Assembly: GCA_001939145.1 (NCBI GenBank)
Contig: LSRX01001356.1
Span: 1 to 64,000, forward strand
Reading direction: 5' to 3'
Origin: Symbiodinium microadriaticum
Lineage: Eukaryota > Sar > Dinophyceae > Suessiales > Symbiodiniaceae
Length of the DNA: 64,000 nt
The translations under genes were made by a program, and so were the position numbers. The notes beneath the pieces are model-generated. The model had not been told where the DNA came from and searched no databases. It saw nothing but the letters and a program-made list of their open reading frames with translations. The first letter of the stretch is position 1; each line of letters begins with the position of its first letter. Below are positions 23,581 through 34,781 of this stretch, piece by piece.

Positions 23581-24421
23581 CTTAGAGTCCGGAGTCCAGA
23601 ATCAATGACACGACGAGAAGCTAGGTGTGAGATTGAATAGGCATCGAGTCCATGCATAGCCCAGGACACTTGTTGAGTTTCGAGACACTAGCAAGACAGT
23701 GCTGGGTCTCAACAGTCACGTCTGACGGGACCTTGCAAAGGGCAGGTTCTGGTAGGAGTCATGTTACATGTTGGTAGATGTTCCTGGAGCTACACACTCG
23801 GCCGCTGCTCACAAAAGGTGCTGCATATCCAGTGACATGCCACCACCTGCATTCTCTGGTTTGTACATATATATGATAATGATATTATATATGTATATAT
23901 ATAATTTGTAATATGTAAATTTTGTATAAATTATACATCTCTAACTAAATCGAATTATGATATTTTATTTTATAGTAAACTGTAGTGTAGTGTAGTATAG
24001 TGTAGTATACTATAGTATACTAGAGCATAGTAGAGTATACTATAGACGGTAGAGTATAGTAGAGTATACCACAGACTATATTATGCTATCGTATATTAAT
24101 TATATTAATATTACATATTATATTACAGTATATTATATACAATTATACTGTATACTGATTATATTATTCAGCCACACTTGACAAATTCCGAGAGTTTCGG
24201 TACGCATATAATTCTTAATAGTATAGCTGATGACATACCAAGACTATGTAACATTCTCTGTGTGTGTGTGTGTTTTTTCATGGGCATGGGTGCGCACACA
24301 CATCACGTGCTGTCCTGTCCTGCAGCCACGACACCAAAGGACTCCAGACTCGTCAAGACAGAATCTTCATCTATAAGTCTATAATTATAACAATTATAAC
24401 TAAATTATAACGGAACGATCA
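23581..24421. other. Possible 3' UTR, then AT-rich repeats
   Basis: 23581-23860 has intermediate composition and no long frame, consistent with a UTR. After it come TA runs and a (GTAGTATA)n-like region (23980-24060). A GC-rich scrap at 24322-24370 after CCTGCAG may be a tiny exon, not resolved. Confidence 0.45.
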
Positions 24422-24559
24422 NNNNNNNNNNNNNNNNNNNNNNNNNNNNNNNNNNNNNNNNNNNNNNNNNNNNNNNNNNNNNNNNNNNNNNNNNNNNNNN
24501 NNNNNNNNNNNNNNNNNNNNNNNNNNNNNNNNNNNNNNNNNNNNNNNNNNNNNNNNNNN
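24422..24559. other. Assembly gap (138 N) next to poly-G
   Basis: 138 unknown bases followed directly by a run of 16 G. Homopolymers often stall sequencing, which may explain the gap. It truncates the - strand exon to its right. Confidence 0.95.
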
Positions 24560-24807
24560 GGGGGGGGGGGGGGGGTTCCAACGTCTGAGCGATCGCATGC
24601 GGAGGTTGTGCGGCATCGAACCACGATGACGATGCCGGCAGTGGCGGTGGAGCTCTTCGATAAGCGGCAGGTGGGGTTCCCGGTGGCTCCCTAAACTTTA
24701 AGCCTAAACCCTCAACCTGCCGCTGTAATGGTCCTTGCCAGTTCCAGTCAATGTCAACATTGCCGCGACGCTGAATGGTCTGAACCTGAGCCTTGTCAGG
24801 GACCTTC
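24560..24807 (-). CDS. Pro-rich hypothetical exon, cut by the gap
   Basis: Clean - strand exon: acceptor TTGCAG just upstream of 24807, then KVPDKAQVQTIQRRGNVDI, DWNWQGPLQRQVEGLG and a Pro/Ala-rich tail (REPPGTPPAAYRRAPPPLP) running into poly-Pro at the poly-G/N gap. It is one of the few islands in the AT-rich region that reads on -. No family recognised. The + strand of the same island has no comparable frame. Confidence 0.5.
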
Positions 24808-24849
24808 CTGCAATTTATACAGGGATTACCAGACCGGCAACACATAGCT

Positions 24850-24972
24850 CATGACAGGACTCATGACTCATGACATGACTCATAACTTACATTTACATAG
24901 CCAAGAGTAGCTGCACATCAGCATATCATAGAAGAATGAATCATATCATGTCATGTAAGTCATATATCATAG

Positions 24973-25003
<31 letters not shown>

Positions 25004-25650
25004 TTATATATATATATATATGTCTAACACCTGCGCATTTTATAATTTATCATCTCCTCTCAGATTCGTATTCATGATTCACATCAATCATATCCTGTTA
25101 TCGTGAGTCACGAGTCAGGAAACAGAGGTTCATGGCCCAGGAAACATTCCTACATCGCCAGCGTCAGCATCGTCATACACCAAGTCATGGTCACAGCCTG
25201 AGTCACAGTCATAGTCTACTGTCATATAAGCATATAAGTTCATATAAGTCATATACTGTAATATACTGTATACTGTGTATAGCTGCATATATCATTTCAT
25301 ACCGATTCATATCAATTCATATCATATATATATATACCGATATACTGTACTGATTACACCACTCATAGACTCATAGAGTCATAGACTCATAAAAACATAT
25401 CATACCATGAATCATATCATATAACTATAGACTATAGCCTATAGCCTATAGCCTATAGCCATAGATGCGTAGACTCATCGACATGGTATACCGCTGATAT
25501 CACGGTATATCAGCATGTCCACGAAACCACGATACGACGATATGGGCTAACGGTATAGCCCGGTGTGTCCTTCCTGGGTGTCAGTGACAGCCATAGCCAT
25601 AGGGCCATAAGTCATGAGTCATGAGTCATGAGTCATAATAATCAGGAATG
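24850..25650. other. AT-rich stretch, no gene seen
   Basis: TA runs (about 24967-25021), CATATCAT and ATAGCCT arrays, and tandem ATGAGTC words near 25610-25640. A small GC island at 25130-25200 has no convincing frame. Confidence 0.55.
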
Positions 25651-25896
25651 AACCGTCATGTGTCGTGATATAGCTAAAGTGAGTCGGGGGTCATGTCATG
25701 TGAGACGTCGAGATGCAGTGCGGCTGGTTCAAGAGAAGGCGACCCTGCGTGTGCTCACTTCTGGCAGGGAGTCCCTAAGACCTGAGGGACCTCCCCGTTT
25801 TGCACCCAGCACCGATGTAACGTACGACTCCGTACGACCGTGTGATATCCCCGGAACGAACCCACGGAACTTTGCAGACCATCCAGTAGCGCAGCC

Positions 25897-26622
25897 ATGG
25901 AGTGGACGCCGAACCCGCCGCCGCCCGCTGTGCAGAAGCGGACGCCGCCACCGCCTCCACAGGCGCCAATGATCGTCCCAGCTCGCCACATCCCAAAGGT
26001 CGTCCCGCCACCACGAAGGAAGCAGGTACCAGCAAAGGAGCCGGCAGTACCGGCAGCGCCGGGGGCAGTGCCGGCGGCAGCGGCAAATGAGCCTGCACCG
26101 TTTCGGGCAGTACCGGTACCGCCGAGGGAGCCACCACCACCAGCACCGGCGGAGGCGGCACCGGTACAGCCAAAGGAGCCACCAGCAGCGGAAGTACAAG
26201 TACAGCCTGGACTGGTGCCGCCGAGGATCGAAAAGGAGCCGCCGCCACACTCGAGGGTAACGGTACCGGCGAAGAGAGTGGTGGGGGTGCTGGTGACACC
26301 ACCGAAGTTCGCGAAGAAAGCCACAGCGGAAGCAGTGAATGCACCTGGTGCCTGGGTGGAGGCCCCGGCCTTTACGGTTGAAGACCTTCGCACAGAGCGC
26401 CCACCCGACGAGTTCATGGCGGTAGCAGCGGCACTGGGGCGTGAGTACGCCTTAGGAGGCGCACAACACTTGCAGGCCCCGACGGTGGCTGCACCCGAGG
26501 CGGCGGCGGATGCTGGACGGGGCCGGCAGACGGCTTACAGCATGAGCGGGCGCATGGCTTTGCCGTATGGCAGAGAGGATCCCTTTGCACCGATGTCGCT
26601 GCCGCAGGAGGACTGGGCATGA
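25897..26622 (+). CDS. Proline-rich protein
   Basis: A 242-codon frame from an ATG at 25897 (open back to 25846). Residues 1-130 are strongly Pro/Ala-rich with repeated PPxP, PAKEP and PPREP words and interspersed Arg/Lys, as in a disordered linker or SH3/WW-ligand region. The C-terminal third is more complex: PGAWVEAPAFTVEDLRTERP, then DEFMAVAAALGREYALGG and YSMSGRMALPYGREDPFAP. It ends at TGA (26620), or splices at the GC just before it. Upstream (25750-25896) another frame is protein-like (ESLRPEGPPRFAPSTDVTYD), so an additional 5' exon is likely. No catalytic domain is seen. Confidence 0.55.
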   Translation: MEWTPNPPPPAVQKRTPPPPPQAPMIVPARHIPKVVPPPRRKQVPAKEPAVPAAPGAVPAAAANEPAPFRAVPVPPREPPPPAPAEAAPVQPKEPPAAEVQVQPGLVPPRIEKEPPPHSRVTVPAKRVVGVLVTPPKFAKKATAEAVNAPGAWVEAPAFTVEDLRTERPPDEFMAVAAALGREYALGGAQHLQAPTVAAPEAAADAGRGRQTAYSMSGRMALPYGREDPFAPMSLPQEDWA

Positions 26623-26639
26623 GTCACGGGGCACGAGTC

Positions 26640-27130
26640 ACGAGTCATTAATGAGTAAGTGCGTTGTAAGTCGCAAGTCGTAAGCAAATCGTAAGGAGTC
26701 AGTCATCATGAGTCATAAATCACAAATCACGAAAATTATCTATTAAAATATTTTAAATTATTTAATATAAAATTATAAAAAAACATATATTTAATTATAT
26801 TATTTTTTAATTTATAATTTATAATTATATAATATAAATTATATATATATATAATAAATAACTTATAAATTTCTAAATTAATAATTGTACATCTGTAGTA
26901 TACATAATCATACAGGAATTACACAGCTAGTTGAACAACAAGTAAGTATTACTATATACTATATACTATATTAGGATAATAATAATACAATATAATCTGA
27001 TATACAGTATATAATATAGTATAATATAATATAATACAATATACTGTATAATATACTTATATAATACAATATACATTTAGAACCTAAGGCACGATGCTGG
27101 ACTCAGCCATCTTGCTTGACATATAACGAG
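26640..27130. other. AT-rich stretch, no gene seen
   Basis: Starts with ATGAGTC-type words, then nearly pure AT (TTATAAT, TATAGTATAATATAA). Probably intron or spacer. Confidence 0.6.
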
Positions 27131-27144
27131 TCGTTTGATTTCAG

Positions 27145-28486
27145 TCATATGAGCCTGTATGATGTCGGCTCTGCGCGTGAGCAGGATGCCACAGGCGGTG
27201 TGGGACCGAATGCCGCACGGCCCCCGCTTCACAGGAAGCGTTTGGTGTTGGACGAAGTCGAGGCCGAGGTGGAGGCAGAGAGGCTGGCTGCCGAACGGGC
27301 GAATGCATCAGCTTTTTGGTCGGAACATAGCCGAGTGTGCTTACGTTCACAGATACCGGCTAGGTTATGGGCCAGTTATGGGCTATAGGATATTGGAACT
27401 ACTTATAACTTATAACTTAGACTATAACTTTAACTATAACTTTAACAGATTGTGTGCCCACTGCCACTGAGGTTGAGACCAACACAGCCAGCCGAGCGAC
27501 TATGCACCAGCCAAGTACGGCAGCCTCACCCGCGACTTGTCTCTGTATGCTAATGCAGGTGTGTCTGTGTGGGGGGTCCAGGTGTGTCTGTGTGGGGGGT
27601 CTTGGTTCTACGATTACCAACCACTATGACCAGGAGCAAGCGCGATTTCCCTGGGACGATGTTCGACGTCGCCAGGAAACCAGACAAGCCCCCCAGGACG
27701 GGATCATGTATCATAAATCATAAAGCAGAAATTTTAAATATACAGATATACAGTTGATATACTGAGATGATATGATATACGCTACACTGACCATGCTATC
27801 GAACACTATCACCAGATCTACTGATATGACGACATAGCCGTCACAGAAGTCGACATATAATCACCCACACATTACTACATTACGTAACCAATCCCTCCTC
27901 CCATCCTGCGTGGCCGAGGAGGAACCCGGCACGTCCAGCCAGGCAACGGCGCAGCCTACCAATAAAGCACCGCCGACCGTGCCCTGTCGATTCGATACAT
28001 ATACGTCCGTACATGACTGCATGCGTCCTTTTGCTGGGGTTATGCGAACACTGTAGACTATAAATTATTTACACACGATACTACTACTAAATTGCACACT
28101 TATATACACTTACTCACACCCAGTACTGAATTGGCAGGCAATAAGGCAATAACACATAAGAACTACGACTACGACGCCAACCTCTTACACCGTGATACAC
28201 TTATACTTATACTGATACTTATAGTAACTCATGACCCCTGACACATGACTCATATCATAACGCGTGGCATGCATACACATGCATGCCGTATGCCTTACAC
28301 TTTTATAATTATATACATATACCATGTCGCTACTAGGGCTAGTGCCCGTCCTTGCTGCCAAAGGACCAGTCAGTACCGTTTGCCCACGACCTTGACCTGT
28401 GGACACTGCTCGGAAAGCCTATCTTCGACGAGGGCGGCAGGCTCGTCAGGCTCGCCGCCCCCCTCCACGCCGCTGTGCCCGATTAG
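27145..28486 (+). CDS. Four-exon hypothetical gene
   Basis: Exons 27145-27374, 27449-27558, 27919-28038 and 28343-28486 join in one frame through GT-AG introns with phases 1, 0 and 0. Exon 1 (after TTTCAG) reads SHMSLYDVGSAREQ and an acidic coiled-coil-like stretch (DEVEAEVEAERLAAERANAS). Exon 2 is Thr/Ala-rich (VPTATEVETNTASRATM). Exon 3 reads EEPGTSSQATAQPTNKAPP. Exon 4 reads CPSLLPKDQSVPFAHDLDLW and GKPIFDEGGRLVRLAAPL, with a TAG at 28484. The 76-bp first intron is made of the same TAACTTATAAC words as the larger AT-rich tracts, showing that such tracts are introns. A further candidate exon lies at about 27636-27705. Family unknown; the gene continues upstream of 27145. Confidence 0.5.
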
Positions 28487-28928
28487 TAGTTAGATAGAGT
28501 AAAGATCCATCGATCCATCGTATATCCAGACTCGATGCGCAACTTGACACCTGCATCTATATAATCATACGACTCATGACTCCACGACTCATTGACTCAT
28601 GAGTCATGTTTCATGGTGCAGCAATAAATCATCGAATCGATAGTATACTACTTGAACAACACATTTTTTTATTTAAAGTAATTTGCCAGAAATAATAACT
28701 AAACTGTTGACTAAACTAATACTACTGTGCTACGTTGTCAGAATCATATGCTTCATATTTATATGCTTATATATATATATCATATCATATCATATCATAT
28801 ATATATATACTGGATATATACTGGAATAATCTATCATTACCGCCGACCTATCATCGTGATACCGTGACCCTCTTATGATTCAGTATGATACGATTCGATA
28901 GGTTGTTCTATCGCCCACGTAGTCATCN

Positions 28929-29233
28929 CTAAGTTAATGGTGACTCATGTCTCATGACACTCATCAGTTTAGCGATACCAATGATCCCAGTGATGCATGA
29001 TCGCGCTCCCAGCTCATCATATAGCCAGGCGACAAACCATCGGCTAAGTTAATGGTGACTCATGTCTCATGACACTCATCAGTTTAGCGATACCAATGAT
29101 CCCAGTGATGCATGATCGCGCTCCCAGCTCATCATATAGCCAGGCGACAAACCATCGGCTAAGTTAATGGTGACTCATGTCTCATGACACTCATCAGTTT
29201 AGCGATACCAATGATCCCAGTGATGCATGATCG
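28929..29233. repeat. 115-bp tandem repeat, about 2.7 copies
   Basis: Copies start at 28929, 29044 and 29159 (CTAAGTTAATGGTGACTCAT), a period of exactly 115, directly after a lone N at 28928. The third copy ends after TGATGCATGATCGC. Copies look identical. It contains TGACTCATGTCTCATGACAC, the same word family as the 88-bp satellite. Confidence 0.95.
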
Positions 29234-29249
29234 CTGGCACCGGGTTCAG

Positions 29250-30522
29250 TGCATGCAGACGCCAAGGACCTTAATTCAGACGAGCCTATGACTACGAGGC
29301 GCAGGAGCCGAACACCAGCACGGGTGCCTCCCGTGAAGGCAGCTCGGAAACATTTGGTTCATGATTCAAGATTCCGGATTCATAATTCATAATATATGAT
29401 TTCATGATATATATGAATGAATGATAGACAGACAATGATTGATGTCTTGGTTTGAGTCTTAGGCACGATTCATAATGACTATGAATATGACTATGACTAT
29501 GACTATGACTATAACTGACTATAACTCTATTGTCTGGTCTTCAGTTTCAGTTTATAAGTAGGCTTTGGCTGTATGATATTATATTATACGTCCAGAGACA
29601 TACGAGTCGAGTCATGAGTCATAATGAGTCATAATATATTTTTGTCTAGGCACCGCACGACGTCATCATCATACACCGATGCATCCGTCAGAGCCGAGGA
29701 ACCGCCATCCCGGGCGCGCAGGAGCTCGACGCCGCCGGCGGCACGGAATCAGGCATTGCGCCGCATAGTTTTTCTTTTTATTTTCTTTATACTGACAAGT
29801 CACTATGGTGCGCACTGCATACCTGAGCCTGCGTCAGTATCATTCACTAGGATGCGGCGAACCAGCGGGGTAGTAGCCGGACACCACCCCGGGAGGCGAA
29901 GCAGCGGGGCAGGAGTCGGACACCGGCGGCGGCACGGACTCAGGCACACGGCAACTGTGGTGTTGCCGTATTGCATCTTATTCTTATTCTCACATACTTT
30001 ATTCTTCTTTTGTCATGGCGTGTCTGTGTGTGTCATTTCATTTCAGTCAATTCCAGATGTATGAGTCGAGACGTGGTGTACACTGCACACTTGAGCCTGC
30101 GTGAGTATCAATCACCAGGAGGAGGAGAAACGCCGGGGCAGAAGCCAGACACCACCGCGGGCGACACAGCGCCGCGGTAGAAGCCAGACACCACCGCCGG
30201 TGAAAAGTACTCAGGTTCCATGGCATCCATGGCAGTGCATATTTTGCCTAGCTTACAAATTATATGAACGACATAGGAACAACGAGCACACTGCACACCT
30301 GAGTCGCATGCGTGAGTATCCTTCCCAAGGAGGTGCCGAAGCAGCGGGGCAGAAGCCGAACACCAACGCCAGCGGCACGGACACAGGCACCATGGCGTCC
30401 ATAACCGTGCATGTCACATCTAAGTTGTTTATATATAAATTTATAGTTATATATATATATAATATATAATATATAATAATATAATATAATATTATATTAT
30501 ATAATATAATAATAATAATAAT

Positions 30523-30567
<45 letters not shown>

Positions 30568-31761
30568 TAATAATATATTGCAATTTAACACAGTGTACAT
30601 ATTTATCACCGTTTGTTTCATCCTTTTAGTCTATAGTTGAAGGTCTATCAGTCTATAAATTACAAAGTTTGTATGTTTACAAGTACTTCTTATTATATTA
30701 GTATTGCAAAGTAATACACATGATATAAATCATAGAATCATAGTTGATTTCGTCATTTATAACCGACTCACATTATATTCAGATGATTCATATAATCATA
30801 TAATATAATTATATAAATTATATACAATTATGTAATTTATTATATATCCATACAACTAGTAATACAATCATATGAATCGTACTATACTTATAGACTTTTA
30901 GATTAATTGCGTTGCGAATAATAATGTATTACCATGTCAGAAGATTCGGAATGTTCATGCAACGAGTTCAAATCCTGTGATGCATGCTGCATGCTGCATA
31001 CACCAGCCAGAGTGCACACTGTGCTGCATTATTACTATGCCGACTATGCCAATTATGTCAAACTTAGGTCGATCATGCCACAAAGTCAATGTCTAACAAT
31101 AAACTCCATGATGCATCATTGGTTGTCGTTGAACTCAGGCAACGTTGCATATTCACCCATCACACCATCAATTATTAATACTAACAATACATAGTACACT
31201 GTGTACTGCATTACATTATATTATATCATCATATGTCAGCGCGTCAACCCGCTACGCAGGGCAGACGACCGGACGCCAAGGGCAGGAGTCGGACACCAGC
31301 ACGGCAGGGTCAGGCACCTTGGCTACGGATTCCCAAACTTTGAAATGCCGAAGACACCGTGCGGTAGTGATTGTCAATGTCCAGGTCCTGAACAAAGATC
31401 GAAAAGCTGCAGACACAGGCAGGTCTCGCGGGCGGGGACACCGCAATCCGTCGCCTGCCCCTTGGACACACATGCGACATTTGACATGTGACATGACTGA
31501 CATAAGTGACATGACATAACATAACTTCATGTTTGTTACATAGTCTAACATAGTCTCGTAGTAACATTATCATGAATCATCATAATATGATTCTGATGAT
31601 ATGATAAGTCTTTCCTGTATGGATCCTCAACTAGTCCAAGAAGGGATGAGCTGGATGCTGACGCTAAAACCCAGATTTGCCCCAAGGAGCGTCAACTCCG
31701 CAAGAGCCCGCTGATACAGAGGAGGATGCCTGCGAAGCGCAAAGAGCCCAAAGAGCCTTGA
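29250..31761 (+). CDS. GRSRTP-repeat protein from duplicated exons (SR-like)
   Basis: At least eight exons repeat one motif, (K/Q/R)RGRS(R/Q)TP followed by A/P residues and often RTQ. Positions: about 29250-29356 (RRRSRTPARVPP), 29650-29752 (RARRSSTPPAARNQ), 29851-29943 (two units, RGSSRTPP and RGRSRTPAAARTQ), 30119-30214 (two units, RRGRSQTPPRA and RRGRSQTPPP), 30330-30386 (RGRSRTPTPAARTQ), 31260-31313 (KGRSRTPARQGQ), 31385 onward (DTGRSRGRGHRNPSPAP). A likely last exon of Lys/Arg-rich sequence ends at TGA 31759. Exons at 29851, 30119, 30330 and 31260 are symmetric (93, 96, 57 and 54 nt, phase 0-0), start AG|G and end CAG|GC or CAG|GT. Repeated RS-TP sites suggest a disordered, phosphorylated, perhaps nuclear protein; that role is inference. 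Exons before 29250 and the join to the last exon are not resolved. Confidence 0.55.
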
Positions 31762-32279
31762 TCTTGCACATGGTCCCCTCTCACCCCCAGCAACTAACTC
31801 AATAGTCAATAGTCACTAAAGGACCGTAAACAGTCATAGCCATAGTCTAGTCATGGCCAGAGTCAGAGTCATAATCATGAGTCATGAGTCTCATGAGTCA
31901 CATGAGTCATGAATCCTGAAGCATAGTCATGAGTCATGAGTCATGAGTCTTAACAAGCGCTTAGGTTAATGCTAACACGCGACATTTTTTCATACAGCTG
32001 ATACAATAACATGTAACATACACGAGTGATGATTCATAATTCATGATTTATAATTTTGTAGTTTGTATTACTGATAAATTACATCCGGAAACTATGACAC
32101 CATCGACTATAACTTCTGAAAACTATGACACCATTGACCCTAACGTCTAACGTAACTATATCTTATAGTTTATCTTAAATCGCATGCATCACATCAACAT
32201 CCCCAGAATCACACGCAGCCACTACTCAGCAATCTCGGCTCAGGCTGTACCTGCCACCAGCCATTCATAATTCGGAGCG

Positions 32280-32858
32280 ATGGTCGGGTGCAACAGATGG
32301 ACCAACAGAACGGCAGGGTCCGAGCCCACGAGTCACATGCGGCTTTGCAGGACACCAGGTTGTGGTCTGGAGTACATGAGCGCTAGACACCGCAAGTGCT
32401 GTTCGGAATGTGCGAGCACGAACGGTGCGATCCACACCAGGCGGTGCAGGAAGCACCAGCGGTGGCTACGGCAAGGAGCTCCGTCAGACGGCCGCGCCGT
32501 AATCGGTACTTGTGGTGTGGATTGTTGCATTCGGGCATCAAGCGTAAGCCACCACACATGCTGCAGTGTATGCCGTGATACCTCGGGGACGCGCCATTCG
32601 CGGAGATGTGACCAGCAGTGGTCACGGATGCGGCACTTTCTGGCCGCAACCGCAGGCAGACCCTCGGGCTCAGGAGAGGAGGCCGCGACCGACCACCCGG
32701 CAACATCCAGTGCGCCCGCTGTGGCTAAGCACAGCAACGAGATGCAGCATGCCCCAAAGCACAGCAACGAGACGCGGCATGCCCCACCCGCTGTGATCAA
32801 TGTGGAAGACCAGGAAGAGCGCCGCTCACCGGAATTCTGGCTCAACAGGATGGACTAG
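32280..32858 (+). CDS. Cys-rich protein with a duplicated CC-x2-C / H-x3-C motif
   Basis: A 193-codon frame from an ATG at 32280 to TAG. Two copies of a compact Cys/His motif lie at residues about 22-56 (CRTPGCG, RKCCSEC, GAIHTRRC) and 80-115 (CGVDCC, HTCCSVC, GTRHSRRC). The shared pattern is C, C, then CC-x2-C, then G-x2-H-(T/S)-R-R-C, which looks metal-binding. The C-terminal third is polar, with a short internal repeat (KHSNEMQHAP/KHSNETRHAP) and an acidic end (INVEDQEERRSPEFWLNRMD). I recall similar CC-x2-C repeats in algal and dinoflagellate proteins but cannot name the family. It may begin at an upstream exon, since an acceptor-like GCTTTGCAG occurs inside the frame at about 32345. Moderate GC until 33000 may be 3' UTR. 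Confidence 0.6.
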   Translation: MVGCNRWTNRTAGSEPTSHMRLCRTPGCGLEYMSARHRKCCSECASTNGAIHTRRCRKHQRWLRQGAPSDGRAVIGTCGVDCCIRASSVSHHTCCSVCRDTSGTRHSRRCDQQWSRMRHFLAATAGRPSGSGEEAATDHPATSSAPAVAKHSNEMQHAPKHSNETRHAPPAVINVEDQEERRSPEFWLNRMD

Positions 32859-32859
32859 G

Positions 32860-33685
32860 CCACCAGGGTGTTAGTGTGTTGCGATTCTTCCGAGATGACA
32901 CGCTGGCCAGTGCGTGAACAAATGGTGCGTCGCTGCGTCATGCGTTCTCAGGAACAGTAGAGTCATCCTATCCGAAGGCTAGGCTATACGGCTATACGGC
33001 TATAGGATAGGCTGTAGGCTATATGCCATGGCTACGTGGCTATACGACTTCGGGCAGTTGTGGAACGTCACCAATTCGTAATTTGTAATCAGTACCTAGC
33101 GAATCATATCAAGTAGTAATAGTATAATTATAATTTATAATATATTTAAATTTTAATATATAATATATATCGATTGATTTACAGCATTAATCATATCATC
33201 GTTGGAATCATCATGTCAACTCAAATTGTACAATTATATCATATCAAGACAATTAAGAGACTATATGACTATATTAATAATAATATGATAACATGATTAA
33301 TATAATATAATTTAATCAAACACATTGTAACTTACAATTGTAACTTATATATATATATATATTTATAATTATAATATAGTAATATAATATATATATATAT
33401 ATATATATTTATTTAATTATATAAATTATATAACCTATCTATCATTATCCAGGAGACATTGTCACTGCGTTTTATTGCATAAGCCTGTAGAATCTTTGCT
33501 GCTTACTAAATCACGGACGGACATAAAATGTAGATACAATTGAAAACAGCACTAGTGTAATAAGTAATGGAAATATTATTAGTAATATTAGTAATAGTAT
33601 TCAATTGGCTGAAGACGCTTAGTCGTAGCGATGTAATAAGCTACGACAGTATAACTATACTTTCAATGTGATGCTATCATTCGGC
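32860..33685. other. Possible UTR, then AT-rich, no gene seen
   Basis: 32860-33070 has mid GC and no long frame. 33090-33660 is nearly pure AT with TA runs at 33345-33410. Confidence 0.5.
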
Positions 33686-33689
33686 ACGC

Positions 33690-33950
33690 TTGTTGAACCG
33701 ACTTGAAATTTCCTTGCCTGAGGATCTGGACAAGAACTGGGAGACCGCGGAACCACTGACTGGGGCGAGATCTAAGGGCAAGGCCAGGGGAGCCTGCTTA
33801 CCAACCCGTATCGTCGCATTGTCTCGACCCCGACTCCTCAAGCAGGCACAGCCGAAGTCAACGCCGCCGAAGTCAACGCCGCCGACGAAGCCGAAGCCGG
33901 AAAAGGAAAAGGCTAAGGCTAAGCCGCCACCATCATCGGATGCCGTTTGA
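33690..33950 (+). CDS. Lys/Pro-rich hypothetical, last exon
   Basis: Open from about 33690. LNRLEISLPEDLDKNWETAE is followed by a basic, Pro-rich tail with tandem PKSTPPKSTPPTKPKPE and KEKAKAKPP, ending at TGA (33948). A poly-C run follows at 33956. The duplicated PKSTPP is a small in-frame repeat. Composition suggests a disordered nucleic-acid-binding or nuclear tail. Confidence 0.45.
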   Translation: MLNRLEISLPEDLDKNWETAEPLTGARSKGKARGACLPTRIVALSRPRLLKQAQPKSTPPKSTPPTKPKPEKEKAKAKPPPSSDAV

Positions 33951-34593
33951 CATGTCCCCCCCCCCCCACACCCCGACACCCCTTCTACCGTAGACTCGAG
34001 ATTGTGTAATGTAATTATTAATTATATAAAATTATATTAATTATATTATATAATTATATTATATTATATACATCGATCAACACCATCATGAATTGTCCAC
34101 CGTCGAGAAAAACTTGACGCATAACTAACTGCAATCATATCACGTCTCAAATCTGACTAGGCAATAGTAATAGTCTTGGTAGTCGTTGTGGTAATGCTAA
34201 ACATCGCAGTCATGAGTCACGAGCCATAGTCATAGAATCATAGTCATACACATAGACACATAGACGTAGACTAGAGTCATAGTCAGAGCCATGAGGATAC
34301 ATTCTAGTCACACTGAGTCATACTGGCTGTGTCATGAGTCATATTCAGAATCAGAATCAGAGTCATAGCAACACAATAGTCCATAGTCCATAGTCGATCC
34401 ATAGCCACAGTCAAAGTTGTGCTCGCATATGCATAGCCGCCGTAGAGCCACCGCAAGCGAGTCCTAGAACATGCGGAGTCACAGCCCATAATACACACAT
34501 GGTCACATGGTGAACACCTCACACAATAACACCCATTGGCCCATCGTCCACCTAGACCATAGTTTGGCCCATACCCCGTCGTTCTCTCGCCAG

Positions 34594-34676
34594 GGAAAAG
34601 GAACGAAAGGAAAGGCCCAAGGCAAAAGCCGCCGTGGGAAGAAGAAGGTCGCGCGAGTTGTGAGCCTAGCCATGCA
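34594..34676 (+). CDS. Gly/Lys-rich basic exon
   Basis: An island after CTCGCCAG, reading GKGTKGKAQGKSRRGKKKVA and ending at a strong donor (CA|GTGTAAGT, phase 2). The KGK repeats give a highly basic peptide. Partner exons are not certain because the next supported exon starts in phase 0. Confidence 0.4.
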
Positions 34677-34781
34677 GTGTAAGTCATATCATGTGTAATG
34701 ATTGGCTATCATTGGTACTTCAATCACACAGAATCAACGAGTCTAAGAACCCAACCATGCCAGTAGTTACACGCCCTGCAG

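Noticed and set aside
25729..26417. Three long - strand ORFs opposite the proline-rich gene
   Set aside because: Gly/Ala/Arg/Trp-rich mirror frames of CCN-rich coding sequence; the + frame has sensible C-terminal sequence complexity.
30490..30570. - strand Ile/Tyr-rich ORF as a membrane peptide
   Set aside because: Encoded by TA/TAA microsatellite; no composition or splice support.
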